DNA of 64,000 bases, taken from positions 62,001-126,000 of the forward strand of contig JANQFH010000068.1 in the NCBI GenBank assembly GCA_028277945.1. Direction: 5' to 3'. Each line of letters begins with the position of its first letter. Position 1 is the stretch's first letter. Source of the stretch: Oligoflexia bacterium (lineage in GTDB: Bacteria > Bdellovibrionota_G > JANQFH01). The translations under genes were made by a program, and so were the position numbers. Below are positions 17,800 through 27,299 of this stretch, piece after piece. The notes under the pieces were generated by a model. The model did not search any database and had not been told where the DNA came from. It saw nothing but the letters and a program-made list of their open reading frames with translations.

Positions 17800-18180
17800 A
17801 TGGGGGTTTTGCGAAGAACATATCTATTCCATTCTTGGCGTAAATGGGATCGTCAGGTCGATCTCTGCGTGCAAGACTTTTTCAGCCGCTTTCACATCTA
17901 TCCCAACATTGTCTTGGCCAACTTGGTCACCTACAAGCGTATTGATCTTATTGCTAGACCTGATCATATCACCAACGCCAGCGGTGAAACCCCAACGGCT
18001 GCAGAGTATGTACCGCTCGGCGGATTTGTTGGAGAGAGCTACGAACTTAGCTTTTGTATTGACGAGCAGCTTGACGACAAAGCCTTTGTACTGATCTACC
18101 ACGATGACCCAACTAGTGGTGAGCCCATTCCTGGTGAGGATACAGAGTCGCCAGCAACAGGAAAACAGCAGGCACTATAG
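17800..18180 (+). CDS. Uncharacterized protein
   Basis: I do not recognise this 126-residue protein. It starts with a basic segment (LRRTYLFHSWRKWDRQ), has a mixed alpha/beta middle (VDLCVQDFFSRFHIYPNIVLAN, AEYVPLGGF) and an acidic, Pro/Glu-rich tail (DDPTSGEPIPGEDTESP). There is no signal peptide or membrane helix. It follows the MshEN gene by 126 bases on the same strand, and its end overlaps the end of the lipoprotein gene opposite by 6 bases. Confidence 0.7.
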   Translation: MGVLRRTYLFHSWRKWDRQVDLCVQDFFSRFHIYPNIVLANLVTYKRIDLIARPDHITNASGETPTAAEYVPLGGFVGESYELSFCIDEQLDDKAFVLIYHDDPTSGEPIPGEDTESPATGKQQAL

Positions 18181-19827
18181 ACCAGCAGGTCTGATCTTAT
18201 AGATGTGTCTCTGGTATCTGTGCTTCTCTCCTATGGCATCAAAGAGATCAGTGAACGTACCGTTTTCTACGGCAATCGTACGGTTTTCACCAACCACCTC
18301 GGCGACACTCTCTGGTGCGATACCCACAATCTCAAAGGTAGCCGTTGTCTTGTCATCGCGCATGCTCACGGTAAACAGGTAGGTATCAAAGCCAAACCGC
18401 CTGACCACGGCTGTGATGGGTACCTCTGGGTTGGATGAGCTGACCTGTACTGCATTAGGTTCGGGTGGTGCATTAAGAGGGATGGCAAGATCCATAATCA
18501 TCTGGTTGACCTCACGCACCCGATCTTTGATGTCAGGATAGGTTAGCAGCCCTGCCTCGGTAAGGGTAGGTACAAACTCATGCGCAAAGTAACCCACACC
18601 ACCCGCGCCGGCAACGGCAGACTTTTCTAAACTGGTAAAGAGGGACATCCACACCTCAATCTCCATTTGGTGCGGCGTCGGACGGTTGATGGGATCGCCG
18701 AGGTGCGTGGTTTCAATCCAGTTCATGGTGGGCTTTTGTGCACCCGACCACTCCGTAAGGTTGCGCATACCATCGGCAACCAGTTCAAGATCTCCCTTTA
18801 CCGAGGGATGCACGTTGGTGACCGGGTAGACATCAAAGGAGAGCCAGTCGGCTCCTTTACTGTAGTCTGCATAGGCGTCGGCTTTGTCTGGGTGGGCCGA
18901 CCAAACCGAACCAATCCACAGCTCATAGGCAATGCCTTGACCAAAGTTGAGCCAGCTCGGGCGTGTTGGATCTTTGGTCGCGACCTCCGCCCCCATATCC
19001 TGGATCTCTTCAGGTGAAAACTTAGCCGGGTTGCTGTTGTCAGGTTCATCAGGCAGGCTCCAAGCCAAGACGTTGTCGAGGTCAGGACTGTCCTTGAGGG
19101 CGTCGATCTCATCGTGCTGCACCACTGCTGGCATGCCAGCGCGTTTGAGATCACACAGTCTCTCCGCAAGTGGGTACACGGAGTCCTGCTGCCAGAGGTT
19201 GATATAGAGATTGATACCGATCTGCTGGTATTCGTTAACAGTGCTGTTGCTAGAGCTGCAGTAGCTCTCGCCCTTTGGGCCAGGGCTCTGCAACCAGACT
19301 CCAATGGGAATGTAGTCGCTGCTTCTGGGCGGGCCATGACTCCACTTTGCAAAGGGTCCGTTGGTTACCTTAATCTGCAGAGCTCTGCTTGTGGCGCCAG
19401 CTGCATCGCTAAACTTTACCGAACCACTGTAATCTTGAGTTGCCAGATCTGCAGCTGCTGCAGCCAACGATAGGATAACGCTCTCACTCTTCTGCGCTGC
19501 GAGGGTACCAGAGCTTTTCGAGAGGCTTAGCCAAGGGTGGGTTACACTGGCACTCCAAGTGATATCCTGGTTTGTCGGGTTGGTGATCGTATAGGTGTAA
19601 CTCTCTTTAGGCGGAGCCTCTTGCGCGTACCAGTAGAGATGCAGCGGCACATCAGGGGTGATCTTTAAGTTTGCGGCAGGACCCTCATCGCTATCCGCTA
19701 AGCTATTGCTGCCATCATTCTGCGCGGCTGCACCGACATCCTGTTGTTCCTTGAGAAAGATGTCCGAGCCACACGCCACCATCGGTAGCAGCAACAGCAA
19801 GATCCACGCGACAGGAATTTTTCTCAT
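18175..19827 (-). CDS. Secreted BACON-domain lipoprotein with a glycosidase-like barrel
   Basis: This 550-residue protein has a lipoprotein signal (AWILLLLLPMVACG), then a BACON-like beta domain at about residues 70-165 (SYTYTITNPTNQDITWSASV, HPWLSLSKSSGTL). The remainder reads like a TIM-barrel glycoside hydrolase: PIGVWLQSP, INLYINLW, VLAWSLPDEPDN, and DWLSFDVYPVTNVHP. The acidic residues in SLPDEPDN sit where barrel enzymes have a catalytic acid, but no GH family can be named. It is probably anchored in the outer membrane and acts on a polysaccharide. The ATG at 19827 follows AGGGG; upstream in-frame starts lack a signal. Confidence 0.72.
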   Translation of the reverse strand: MRKIPVAWILLLLLPMVACGSDIFLKEQQDVGAAAQNDGSNSLADSDEGPAANLKITPDVPLHLYWYAQEAPPKESYTYTITNPTNQDITWSASVTHPWLSLSKSSGTLAAQKSESVILSLAAAAADLATQDYSGSVKFSDAAGATSRALQIKVTNGPFAKWSHGPPRSSDYIPIGVWLQSPGPKGESYCSSSNSTVNEYQQIGINLYINLWQQDSVYPLAERLCDLKRAGMPAVVQHDEIDALKDSPDLDNVLAWSLPDEPDNSNPAKFSPEEIQDMGAEVATKDPTRPSWLNFGQGIAYELWIGSVWSAHPDKADAYADYSKGADWLSFDVYPVTNVHPSVKGDLELVADGMRNLTEWSGAQKPTMNWIETTHLGDPINRPTPHQMEIEVWMSLFTSLEKSAVAGAGGVGYFAHEFVPTLTEAGLLTYPDIKDRVREVNQMIMDLAIPLNAPPEPNAVQVSSSNPEVPITAVVRRFGFDTYLFTVSMRDDKTTATFEIVGIAPESVAEVVGENRTIAVENGTFTDLFDAIGEKHRYQRHIYKIRPAGL

Positions 19828-20048
19828 GGGTTTGCCCCTTGTCTCCACCTCCCCTGAGTCCTTGTTAAGCAAGCGTCGGGCCAAGTCAGTACTATCTAAC
19901 CTATTGATATTACAAAATTTAGGTTCAGATCCGCAGCCCACCACTATAGGAAAAACGGAGGGTCGCAACCATTTGCCTGAGGCTGTAGTTGACGTCGGCT
20001 AAGAGTTCCTGCTAGATCGCTGAAGCACTTTGTCAGGAGGTTGCAGCC

Positions 20049-21458
20049 GTGTCCATGAGCTCTGTGTCGACGAGCGAGACAAACCTAAACAAGCAAACAG
20101 TTTTAGAGGCGCTCAAATCCGTGCACCATCCTGAGCAGCAACGCAGCATTGTCGATTTGGATTTGGTACACAACCTGCGCGTTTGTGGTGGCAATGTCGC
20201 GTTGGACATTGAACTGCCAACGGCAGCGCATGCTATCAAAGATCCCATACGCACTCAGGTCGTCAGAGCGATCAAGGCCATTGCTGGTGTTCAAGAGGTT
20301 GCTGTCACCATGAAGGTGCAAAGAGCAGCGCGCAAACCAGAGACAAAGGCCCATCCACAAAAAGGCCTAGAGCAGGTTAAGGCGTGCATTGCCATTGCCA
20401 GCGGCAAAGGAGGTGTGGGCAAGTCGACAGTTGCCACCAACCTAGCCGTAGCCTTGGCAAAGAGAGGGGCCAAGGTGGGGTTGATGGATGCCGATGTTTA
20501 TGGGCCTTCGGTCTCCAAGATGCTTGGTGGTCAGTCGCAACCCAGTGTGCGCGAAGGTTCGCACATGCTGCTGCCGCTAGAGAAGTTTGGCATCAAGTTT
20601 ATCTCCTTGGGTTTGCTCCTGTCGCAACAGACCCCAGTGATTTGGCGTGGGCCTATGGCAACGCGGTTGGTACAACAGTTCCTCTCTCAAGTGGAGTGGG
20701 GCGAGTTAGACTATCTGCTCATTGACCTGCCGCCAGGTACAGGGGACGTGCAACTGACGCTTACCCAGGCAGCACCACTCGCTGGTGCCGTGATTGTGAC
20801 CACACCCCAAGAGGTTGCTGTGGGTGTGACCATGCGCGGTCTGCGTATGTTCGAGCAGGTACGGGTTCCTATCCTCGGCATCATCGAAAACATGAGCCAC
20901 TTTGTCTGCCCTAGTTGTGGCCACCATGCTGAGATCTTTCGTCATGGTGGCGGTAGAAAGGCAGCCACCCAACTCGGCCTAAATTTCTTGGGCGAGGTTC
21001 CACTTGATGATGCCATCACCCTTGCCGGCGATCAGGGTCAGCCCATTGTCATCCACGCGAATGAAAAAGCGTCAAGTGGGTCTTCTGCTCAGGCGTTTAT
21101 TGCCATAGCTGATAATCTGCTGCAACAGCTGCAGCAGGTAGAGGGGCAGACAGCCGCCCTGCAGTTCCATCCACAGGAGATCCGTATAGATGATGCTGCC
21201 GTGTCGATCCTGTGGAGCGACGGTTATCAGAGCCGCTATCCTTTTAGAGAATTGCGTCTCGCCTGCCCGTGCGCGGTTTGTGTGGATGAGTGGAGTGGCG
21301 AGAGACGTCTTGATCCAGCTACCGTGCCCAAAGACGTTAAGCCCATTGAGTCAAAAAACGTCGGTCGTTACGCCGTGCAGCTTTACTGGTCCGATGGCCA
21401 TCGCAGTGGCATTTACTCTTTTGATAAACTACGTGCTATGGGTGCGGGTACCGTATAG
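20049..21458 (+). CDS. mrp: Mrp/ApbC iron-sulfur carrier ATPase with DUF971 domain
   Basis: This 469-residue fusion has an N-terminal MIP18-like domain (about 15-95), a Mrp P-loop ATPase (deviant Walker A SGKGGVGKSTVATNLA, MDADVYGPS, DLPPGTGDVQLTL, and a CPSC cluster-bridging pair) and a C-terminal DUF971 domain (VSILWSDGYQSRYPF, CPCAVC, YWSDGHRSGIYSFD). It carries [4Fe-4S] clusters to client enzymes. The GTG start at 20049 is preferred because AGGAGG lies 8 bases upstream; an ATG two codons later is possible. Confidence 0.94.
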   Translation: MSMSSVSTSETNLNKQTVLEALKSVHHPEQQRSIVDLDLVHNLRVCGGNVALDIELPTAAHAIKDPIRTQVVRAIKAIAGVQEVAVTMKVQRAARKPETKAHPQKGLEQVKACIAIASGKGGVGKSTVATNLAVALAKRGAKVGLMDADVYGPSVSKMLGGQSQPSVREGSHMLLPLEKFGIKFISLGLLLSQQTPVIWRGPMATRLVQQFLSQVEWGELDYLLIDLPPGTGDVQLTLTQAAPLAGAVIVTTPQEVAVGVTMRGLRMFEQVRVPILGIIENMSHFVCPSCGHHAEIFRHGGGRKAATQLGLNFLGEVPLDDAITLAGDQGQPIVIHANEKASSGSSAQAFIAIADNLLQQLQQVEGQTAALQFHPQEIRIDDAAVSILWSDGYQSRYPFRELRLACPCAVCVDEWSGERRLDPATVPKDVKPIESKNVGRYAVQLYWSDGHRSGIYSFDKLRAMGAGTV

Positions 21459-21485
21459 TATTGAGATGGTCAAATCTCTCTGACC

Positions 21486-22949
21486 TTACCAGCCCCAGGC
21501 ACGAAAGACATAGTTGACATATACCTTGAGCGCTCGGTTGATGGCGATCCAGTAAAGATTCCTGTCAAATTCATCACCACGACCCTGTAAGCCAGCCCAT
21601 TTTTGATCCTTGCGCCGTGCACTTTCAAATCTAAATAGCGGGCCCATCTCTTCCACCTTGCGATGGAAGATTTTCTCAATGGGACGGTTGTAGAGGTATT
21701 TGTGTGAGACCTGTATGCCAGCGTGACTTGAAAACGAGAAGCTTGGAAGAAAATGCCATACGGCAATGGGAATCTGGTCCCAACCATCGTCCCAAGACCA
21801 CATGGGTTTGGGTCTGGACCAACTACCGATCCGATAGTCTAGACCCGAGATAAAACGCCCAATAAAGAGTGGCTTACCTGTTTCATCGCGGCCAACGGGT
21901 ATGGTGTGGGCAAACAGCGAGTCTCCATGAGGGTCACCATCCTGATCAAACGGCCCCTGAGCCTGTTCATACCAGCTGTCGAAATTTTTCAGTCTGTAGG
22001 TCGCATTATCCTGAAACGAGTGATCGGGTTTGATGGGCACGTCTTTACCAGAACCGACGAAGCGGATAATTTTGACGTTCTTTTTCATAGTCTCTCTGTC
22101 TGTATACTGCACAAGCCTTACACCGTGCCCTTGCGGTTGACCGTAAACCAGCAGATGGGTGTCCTTTTCAACGTGGATAGTTCCATGTACTGGCTCTGTG
22201 CCGGTAGATTTGCCCGTAAGGTTATACAAGAGGAAACGATTGTGAAACCAGGTCTCAACTTCAGTAATTCTCATGGTGTTTTTATCAACGCGAATGTGTA
22301 GGCCTTCATTGTCGTTGTCATGAAAGGTCCAACTAGAGAGCACTTCACGAACGGGATGATCATAGTCCTTGATATGGTAAAGACTGTAGGTCAGGTAGTA
22401 AGCATCTTCAGTCTCTGCAGTTACCTCGCCGTGTAGACCAGCAATAAAGGGCCGATACTTTGGCTCATTAGCGATGTTATCGCGTGGATTCATCGTCCCA
22501 TCGAAATCAAGAAACACCGGAATGTCCCATTCTGGATGATGCGAGACCTTCTGGAAGATGACGGGAGCATAGAGCTCCATCAGGTAACGGTGATAGGTTT
22601 CGCGATCGCTGGTTCCTTTATCTACTGGCTCAATATCCACTGTTGGTGGGCCCATTTGCGGAAAGCTCATGTGTGCCAAACCCGCGGTGTAGTCCGACTG
22701 CAGGCGATAGCTCGGTTGTTCGCCGAGTAGTTGCTCGTTTAAAGAGATGACCACCTCAACAAGACAGAGCAGGGTTAGTGGCAAGCAGATTGTCAGATAG
22801 ATGCAGAAGTGAAAGAAGCGTGCCCACGGACGTCTAAGCACACCGCGTCTTAGGAGCCACCGGGGTAAGACACCTGCGAGGTAGGCGAAGAACCATGGGA
22901 ATAGAATGATTCGACTTATGTGTCGCAGCCAACGTTGACGACGGGTCAT
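21486..22949 (-). CDS. Uncharacterized membrane-anchored protein
   Basis: I cannot name this 487-residue protein. It has two N-terminal helices (about 12-32 and 47-68), then a large, probably periplasmic beta-rich domain with YAPVIFQKVSHHPEWDIPVF, DFDGTMNPRDN, YYLTYSLYHIKDYDHPVREV and SFSFSSHAGIQVSHKY. The HPEWD...P-type opening is reminiscent of Vps62/DUF946-like proteins, but that is weak. The ATG at 22949 follows the proS stop by 5 bases; an earlier start at 23012 would overlap proS. It is convergent with mrp. Confidence 0.75.
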   Translation of the reverse strand: MTRRQRWLRHISRIILFPWFFAYLAGVLPRWLLRRGVLRRPWARFFHFCIYLTICLPLTLLCLVEVVISLNEQLLGEQPSYRLQSDYTAGLAHMSFPQMGPPTVDIEPVDKGTSDRETYHRYLMELYAPVIFQKVSHHPEWDIPVFLDFDGTMNPRDNIANEPKYRPFIAGLHGEVTAETEDAYYLTYSLYHIKDYDHPVREVLSSWTFHDNDNEGLHIRVDKNTMRITEVETWFHNRFLLYNLTGKSTGTEPVHGTIHVEKDTHLLVYGQPQGHGVRLVQYTDRETMKKNVKIIRFVGSGKDVPIKPDHSFQDNATYRLKNFDSWYEQAQGPFDQDGDPHGDSLFAHTIPVGRDETGKPLFIGRFISGLDYRIGSWSRPKPMWSWDDGWDQIPIAVWHFLPSFSFSSHAGIQVSHKYLYNRPIEKIFHRKVEEMGPLFRFESARRKDQKWAGLQGRGDEFDRNLYWIAINRALKVYVNYVFRAWGW

Positions 22950-22954
22950 CTCAA

Positions 22955-24478
22955 TCAATACGCCTTGGCAAATACCACACGCTTGGAACTTGGCTTGCCG
23001 GTAAAAACGCATCGCCCTTTTTCTTTTTCTGCGTTTACTGGAATACAGCGAATGCTTACCTTGAGCTTTTTGAGTTGCTCATCAACCTTAGGGTCATCAC
23101 ACCAGTGGCATAGTGCAAAGCCGCCATGGATCTCTGGTTTGTCCTTGTTCTTCGGCGTAAAGAAATCTGTGAATTTAGCGAGGTCATCAATGTTCTCTGT
23201 TGCTTGATCTCTTCTCTGCGTGGCTAACGCAAGCAGGTTGTCCTGCATTTCAGCGAGGATGCCGGCAGCTTTCTTGAGAAACTCCTGACGTGATATACTC
23301 TCTTTCTCTCTAGGTGGATGATCTCGGCGTCCCATGAAGACACTGTCTGTCTTGACATCACGTGGCCCAATTTCTAGGCGTATAGGAACACCGCGTTTTA
23401 TCTGCTGCCAAACCTTTTCACCTCCAGCCAGATCACGGTTATCGATTTCCACGCGCAGCTTATCATCGGCAAAATACTGATCCTGCAGCGCCGCAAGCAG
23501 CGCATCACAGTACTTCCTCACGGCTGCGGTATCGCTCTGGTTACGATAGATTGGCAGAATAACGATATGGGTCGGTGCTAGCTTGGGGGGTAGTATAAGA
23601 CCGTCGTCGTCGCTGTGCGCCATGATGAGACCACCGATCAAACGGGTAGACACTCCCCACGACGTTGTCCAGGCATAAGTCTCTTTGCCCTGCTGGTTGA
23701 GAAACTTTATCTCCTGAGCACGCGAAAAATTCTGTCCAAGCAGATGCGATGTCCCAGACTGCAGTGCTTTGTGATCCTGCATCATCGCTTCAATCGTATA
23801 GGTAGCAACGGCCCCAGGAAATCGTTCGCCAGCTGTCTTTTCACCTTTGATAACCGGCATGGCCATGTAATCGGTGGCAAAGCTTTCGTAGATATCAAGC
23901 ATGCGTAGGGTCTCTTCTATAGCCTCTTGTTCACCCGCATGCACCGTGTGTCCCTCTTGCCAGAGAAACTCGGTTGTACGTAGGAAAAGTCTCGGTCGCA
24001 TTTCCCAGCGTACAACATTGGCCCATTGATTGATGAGAATCGGCAGGTCACGATAGGACTGCACCCATTTGGCGTACATCGTACCAATGATGGTTTCACT
24101 GGTTGGGCGAATGACTAGTGGCTCTTCTAAAGGCGCCGCCGGGATCAGACCGCCATCAGCTCCGGGCTCGAGACGGTGATGCGTGACAATCGCACACTCT
24201 TTAGCAAAGCCCTCAACGTGTTCAGCCTCTTTTTCCATGTAGCTCAAGGGAATGAAGAGTGGGAAGTAAGCATTGGTATGCCCGGTTGCTTTAAATTTGC
24301 CATCGAGCACGCGTTGCATGCGCTCCCAGATGGCGTAACCCCAAGGTTTGATCACCATACAACCGCGCACAGGAGCGGCCTCAGCAAGATCTGCAGCGCG
24401 AATGACCTGTTGATACCACTGTGGGTAGTCTTGCTGCCGTGTTGGCGTGATGGCGTGTTTGCTGCCTTTTGTATCCAT
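22955..24478 (-). CDS. proS: Prolyl-tRNA synthetase, archaeal/eukaryotic type
   Basis: This 507-residue class II synthetase charges tRNA-Pro. Its short length, lack of the bacterial editing insert, and motifs RGCMVIKPWGYAIWERMQ, RPTSETIIGTMYAKW, RWEMRPRLFLRTTEFLWQEG and GLIMAHSDDDGLILPPKLAP place it in the eukaryote/archaeon-like ProS class found in scattered bacteria; it ends in Tyr as is usual for that class. The C-terminal domain has the cysteines of a zinc site (CHWCDDPK, then IRCIPV, GRCVFTGKPS). It diverges from nadA. Confidence 0.96.
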   Translation of the reverse strand: MDTKGSKHAITPTRQQDYPQWYQQVIRAADLAEAAPVRGCMVIKPWGYAIWERMQRVLDGKFKATGHTNAYFPLFIPLSYMEKEAEHVEGFAKECAIVTHHRLEPGADGGLIPAAPLEEPLVIRPTSETIIGTMYAKWVQSYRDLPILINQWANVVRWEMRPRLFLRTTEFLWQEGHTVHAGEQEAIEETLRMLDIYESFATDYMAMPVIKGEKTAGERFPGAVATYTIEAMMQDHKALQSGTSHLLGQNFSRAQEIKFLNQQGKETYAWTTSWGVSTRLIGGLIMAHSDDDGLILPPKLAPTHIVILPIYRNQSDTAAVRKYCDALLAALQDQYFADDKLRVEIDNRDLAGGEKVWQQIKRGVPIRLEIGPRDVKTDSVFMGRRDHPPREKESISRQEFLKKAAGILAEMQDNLLALATQRRDQATENIDDLAKFTDFFTPKNKDKPEIHGGFALCHWCDDPKVDEQLKKLKVSIRCIPVNAEKEKGRCVFTGKPSSKRVVFAKAY

Positions 24479-24556
24479 GACTCCTCGGTTTGCGTGGCGC
24501 CAATCTTAGCAGATTCCAGTGAAAAGCATAGTTACCTCTAGACAGGCCGCCCCGTA

Positions 24557-24585
24557 TTGACTTCACTGTCTGTGCCGAGGATAAT
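24557..24585 (+). promoter_or_regulatory. Sigma-70 promoter of nadA
   Basis: TTGACT (24557-24562), a 17-base spacer and GATAAT (24580-24585) form a near-consensus promoter pointing at nadA. The predicted start of transcription is about 45 bases before the TTG start codon, and an AGGAGGTG lies in that leader. Confidence 0.7.
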
Positions 24586-24637
24586 GGCTCTGACTCAGAA
24601 ACCTTGAATTGACGGGCGATGCAGGAGGTGGAACGCT

Positions 24638-25699
24638 TTGTCTTACTCAACCCGAGATCAACAAGCCTTAGCAGAGCAGATGCAAGATCGTCTCGGCCAA
24701 CTTGTGCCTTCCCCAGAGATCCAGCTAAAGGCAGAGTTGGTCTCCAAGATCAATCGACTCAAGCTCGAGCGCAATGCGGTCATTCTGGGTCACAATTACA
24801 TGGAGCCGGCGCTCTATCACTTTGTAGCTGACTTTACGGGAGACTCTTTGGAGTTGTGTCGTCAAGCCGCAAACACAGATCGAGATATCATTGTATTTTG
24901 TGGTGTTCGATTTATGGCAGAGACTGCCAAGATCATCAATCCTTCTAAATTAGTTCTATTGCCTTCGCTCGAAGCAGGTTGTTCGCTTGCTGCCAGTATA
25001 ACCGCAGCGGATGTCAGAGCCTTGCGTCAACAGTATCCCGGAGTACCCGTTGTTACCTATGTCAATACCTATGCTGAGGTTAAGGCAGAGAGCGACATCT
25101 GCTGTACTTCGAGCAATGCGGCGGCGGTTATTGCCTCACTTCAGTCAGACAGAGTTATATTTCTGCCGGATGAGTACATGGCGAAGAACCTTGCACGACA
25201 AACCGGAAAAAGCGTTGTTTTTCCAGAGGACCACTCTAACAAAGCCGATTCCATTAGGTCATTGCAGGATACCATTATTGGCTGGCATGGCAGATGCGAA
25301 GTACATGAAAAGTTTACTGTTGAAGACATCCAAAATGTGCGTAAACAGTTCCCTGATGTTGTCGTGTTAGCTCATCCGGAGTGCTCACCAGAGGTCATTG
25401 AAGCGGTTGATTTCTCGGGAAGCACAGCCGCGATGATAGATTATGTAAAAACCCACAAGTCACCTCATTTCCTTTTACTTACCGAATGCAGTATGGGTGA
25501 CAATATTATTGCTGAAAATCCCGAAAAAGACATTTTACGCCTCTGCAGTGTTCGCTGTCCGCATATGAATCAGATTACACTTGAACAGACCCTGCAGTCT
25601 CTGCAGAGACTGCAGTATGAAGTCGATCTACCCGAAGATATCCGCCTACGTGCCAGGGGTGCGATTGACAAGATGTTGGCCATTCAACCGCTGAGGTAG
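24638..25699 (+). CDS. nadA: Quinolinate synthase
   Basis: This 353-residue [4Fe-4S] enzyme condenses iminoaspartate with dihydroxyacetone phosphate to quinolinate in NAD synthesis. The three cluster cysteines lie in PSLEAGCSLA, LAHPECSPEV and CSVRCPHMNQITLE, and the substrate loop is in NAVILGHNYMEPALYHFVAD. It starts with TTG 8 bases after AGGAGGTG. Its last 16 bases overlap the 3' end of nadB on the other strand, so the pathway partners are convergent here rather than in one operon. Confidence 0.96.
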   Translation: MSYSTRDQQALAEQMQDRLGQLVPSPEIQLKAELVSKINRLKLERNAVILGHNYMEPALYHFVADFTGDSLELCRQAANTDRDIIVFCGVRFMAETAKIINPSKLVLLPSLEAGCSLAASITAADVRALRQQYPGVPVVTYVNTYAEVKAESDICCTSSNAAAVIASLQSDRVIFLPDEYMAKNLARQTGKSVVFPEDHSNKADSIRSLQDTIIGWHGRCEVHEKFTVEDIQNVRKQFPDVVVLAHPECSPEVIEAVDFSGSTAAMIDYVKTHKSPHFLLLTECSMGDNIIAENPEKDILRLCSVRCPHMNQITLEQTLQSLQRLQYEVDLPEDIRLRARGAIDKMLAIQPLR

Positions 25700-27282
25700 T
25701 GGCAGCCGACACTCACGGGATCTTTTTTGGCGCTGTCTACGATAAGCTGGCAGGCACGGATGCCGTGAAAGAGATCAACCAAATCCTTCGACATGGCAGC
25801 GTTGAAGTAGAGCTCAGCCAGACTTTCACCAAGCAGACGGAAATCTTTGGAGGCGATTTCTAGTAGCTTTGGATTGCGAATGATGCCAACGTAGTTCCAC
25901 ATAACCGTGCGCATGCGGCTCCAGTCACCTGCTAGACGCTGCCGGTCCAATCTGACTGATTCACCAACGTCCTCCCAATCTCGAAGTGCGTTCACGATCG
26001 TGTCACTTAGCCCCTCTTGTCTTTCCAAAGCGTCAGCAATGGTCTTAGCTGCTTGATGGCCCCAGGTAAGACACTCGGTGAGAGAAGTGCTGGCCAAGCG
26101 GTTGGCGCCGTGTGCACCACTGCAGGCTACCTCACCGGCGGCAAAGAGCCGTTCCAGGGTGGTTCTACCATTGAGGTCGACTTTAACGCCACCACAGAGG
26201 TAGTGCGCCGCAGGCACCACGGGAATGGGTTGGCTGCGGATATCGATTCCGAACTTAAGACACTCTTGGAAGATCGTTGGAAAGCGCTCTTCTATCGGAC
26301 CCTCTTCTTGACGATGGGTTGAGAGATCGAGATAGACGAACTCCTCTTCGTTGGCGATCATCTCTTGAATGATAGCACGGGTAAGTTCGTCTCTGGAGGC
26401 GAGTTCCAATTGCTGTGGGTTATAACGTTTCATGAAACGTTCACCTCGACCGTTGAGCAGTTGCGCACCGGCACCGCGTACCACCTCAGAAATCAAAAAG
26501 CGTTGTCTGCCTTTGGCCAACGCTGTTGGATGAAATTGAATGTAGTGGGGAAAGAGAATCGCGGCACCAGCCCGCTTCGCCATAACCATACCATCGCCGA
26601 TAGAGCCTGGGCTGTTACTAGAGTGTAAATAGAGTTGTCCAATGCCTCCGGTGGCTAACAGCGTGTAGTCTGCAGGGACCGTCTTGACTCTGCCCGACGT
26701 ATTATCCAAGAGATAGGCGCCACAGCAGACATTATCCAAGCTATAGGTAAACGTCCGTCCTACACAGTGATGTTGTGTCGTAAGTAAGTCTACGGCAGTG
26801 TAGTTGCTGAGTATTTCGATATTTGGATGTGCCGTTGCTACTTTAACCAAGCCAGTCTGTATCGCCTTACCAGTGGCGTCACCCACGTGAATCACCCTTG
26901 CTCGGCTATGAGCACCTTCTTTGCTCTTTAGCAGGATGCCACGAGAATCACGATCAAAAGGAATCTTAAGCTGGTCGATCATCTCTGCTTTGATGAGCTT
27001 ATTCCCAAGTTGGGTTAGCTGTTGTACAGCTGGCTCATGGTTCATGCCATCTCCAGACTGGATCATATCCTGGGCATACAGTTCCAGGCTGTCACCAACC
27101 GACTGTGTATCATCTAGGTAAGCTATGCCTCCTTGTGCCCAAGCGGTGTTGCATGCGTATAGATCTTCGCTCTTAGAGACGACGGTCACGGTTATGCCTC
27201 GACGCGCGAGCTCTAGAGCGCAGCTAAGACCGGCTAAGCCGCTGCCGATAATCAATGCAGAGGTCTTTTTTTGTCGTAGCAA
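25684..27282 (-). CDS. nadB: L-aspartate oxidase
   Basis: This 532-residue flavoprotein oxidises aspartate to iminoaspartate for NadA. It has the FAD site LIIGSGLAGLSCALELARRG, the active-site region HSRARVIHVGDATGKAI, the LLATGGIGQLY strand, HPTAL, SEVVRGAGAQL and the C-terminal GEVACSGAHGANRLASTSLTE stretch that sets NadB apart from succinate dehydrogenase. The TTG start is preceded by AAGGA. It is the last gene of a minus-strand set after metE, metF and an SDR (17-base gap). Confidence 0.96.
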   Translation of the reverse strand: MLRQKKTSALIIGSGLAGLSCALELARRGITVTVVSKSEDLYACNTAWAQGGIAYLDDTQSVGDSLELYAQDMIQSGDGMNHEPAVQQLTQLGNKLIKAEMIDQLKIPFDRDSRGILLKSKEGAHSRARVIHVGDATGKAIQTGLVKVATAHPNIEILSNYTAVDLLTTQHHCVGRTFTYSLDNVCCGAYLLDNTSGRVKTVPADYTLLATGGIGQLYLHSSNSPGSIGDGMVMAKRAGAAILFPHYIQFHPTALAKGRQRFLISEVVRGAGAQLLNGRGERFMKRYNPQQLELASRDELTRAIIQEMIANEEEFVYLDLSTHRQEEGPIEERFPTIFQECLKFGIDIRSQPIPVVPAAHYLCGGVKVDLNGRTTLERLFAAGEVACSGAHGANRLASTSLTECLTWGHQAAKTIADALERQEGLSDTIVNALRDWEDVGESVRLDRQRLAGDWSRMRTVMWNYVGIIRNPKLLEIASKDFRLLGESLAELYFNAAMSKDLVDLFHGIRACQLIVDSAKKDPVSVGCHYLSG

Positions 27283-27299
27283 TTTTTCAGTCCTTGGCG

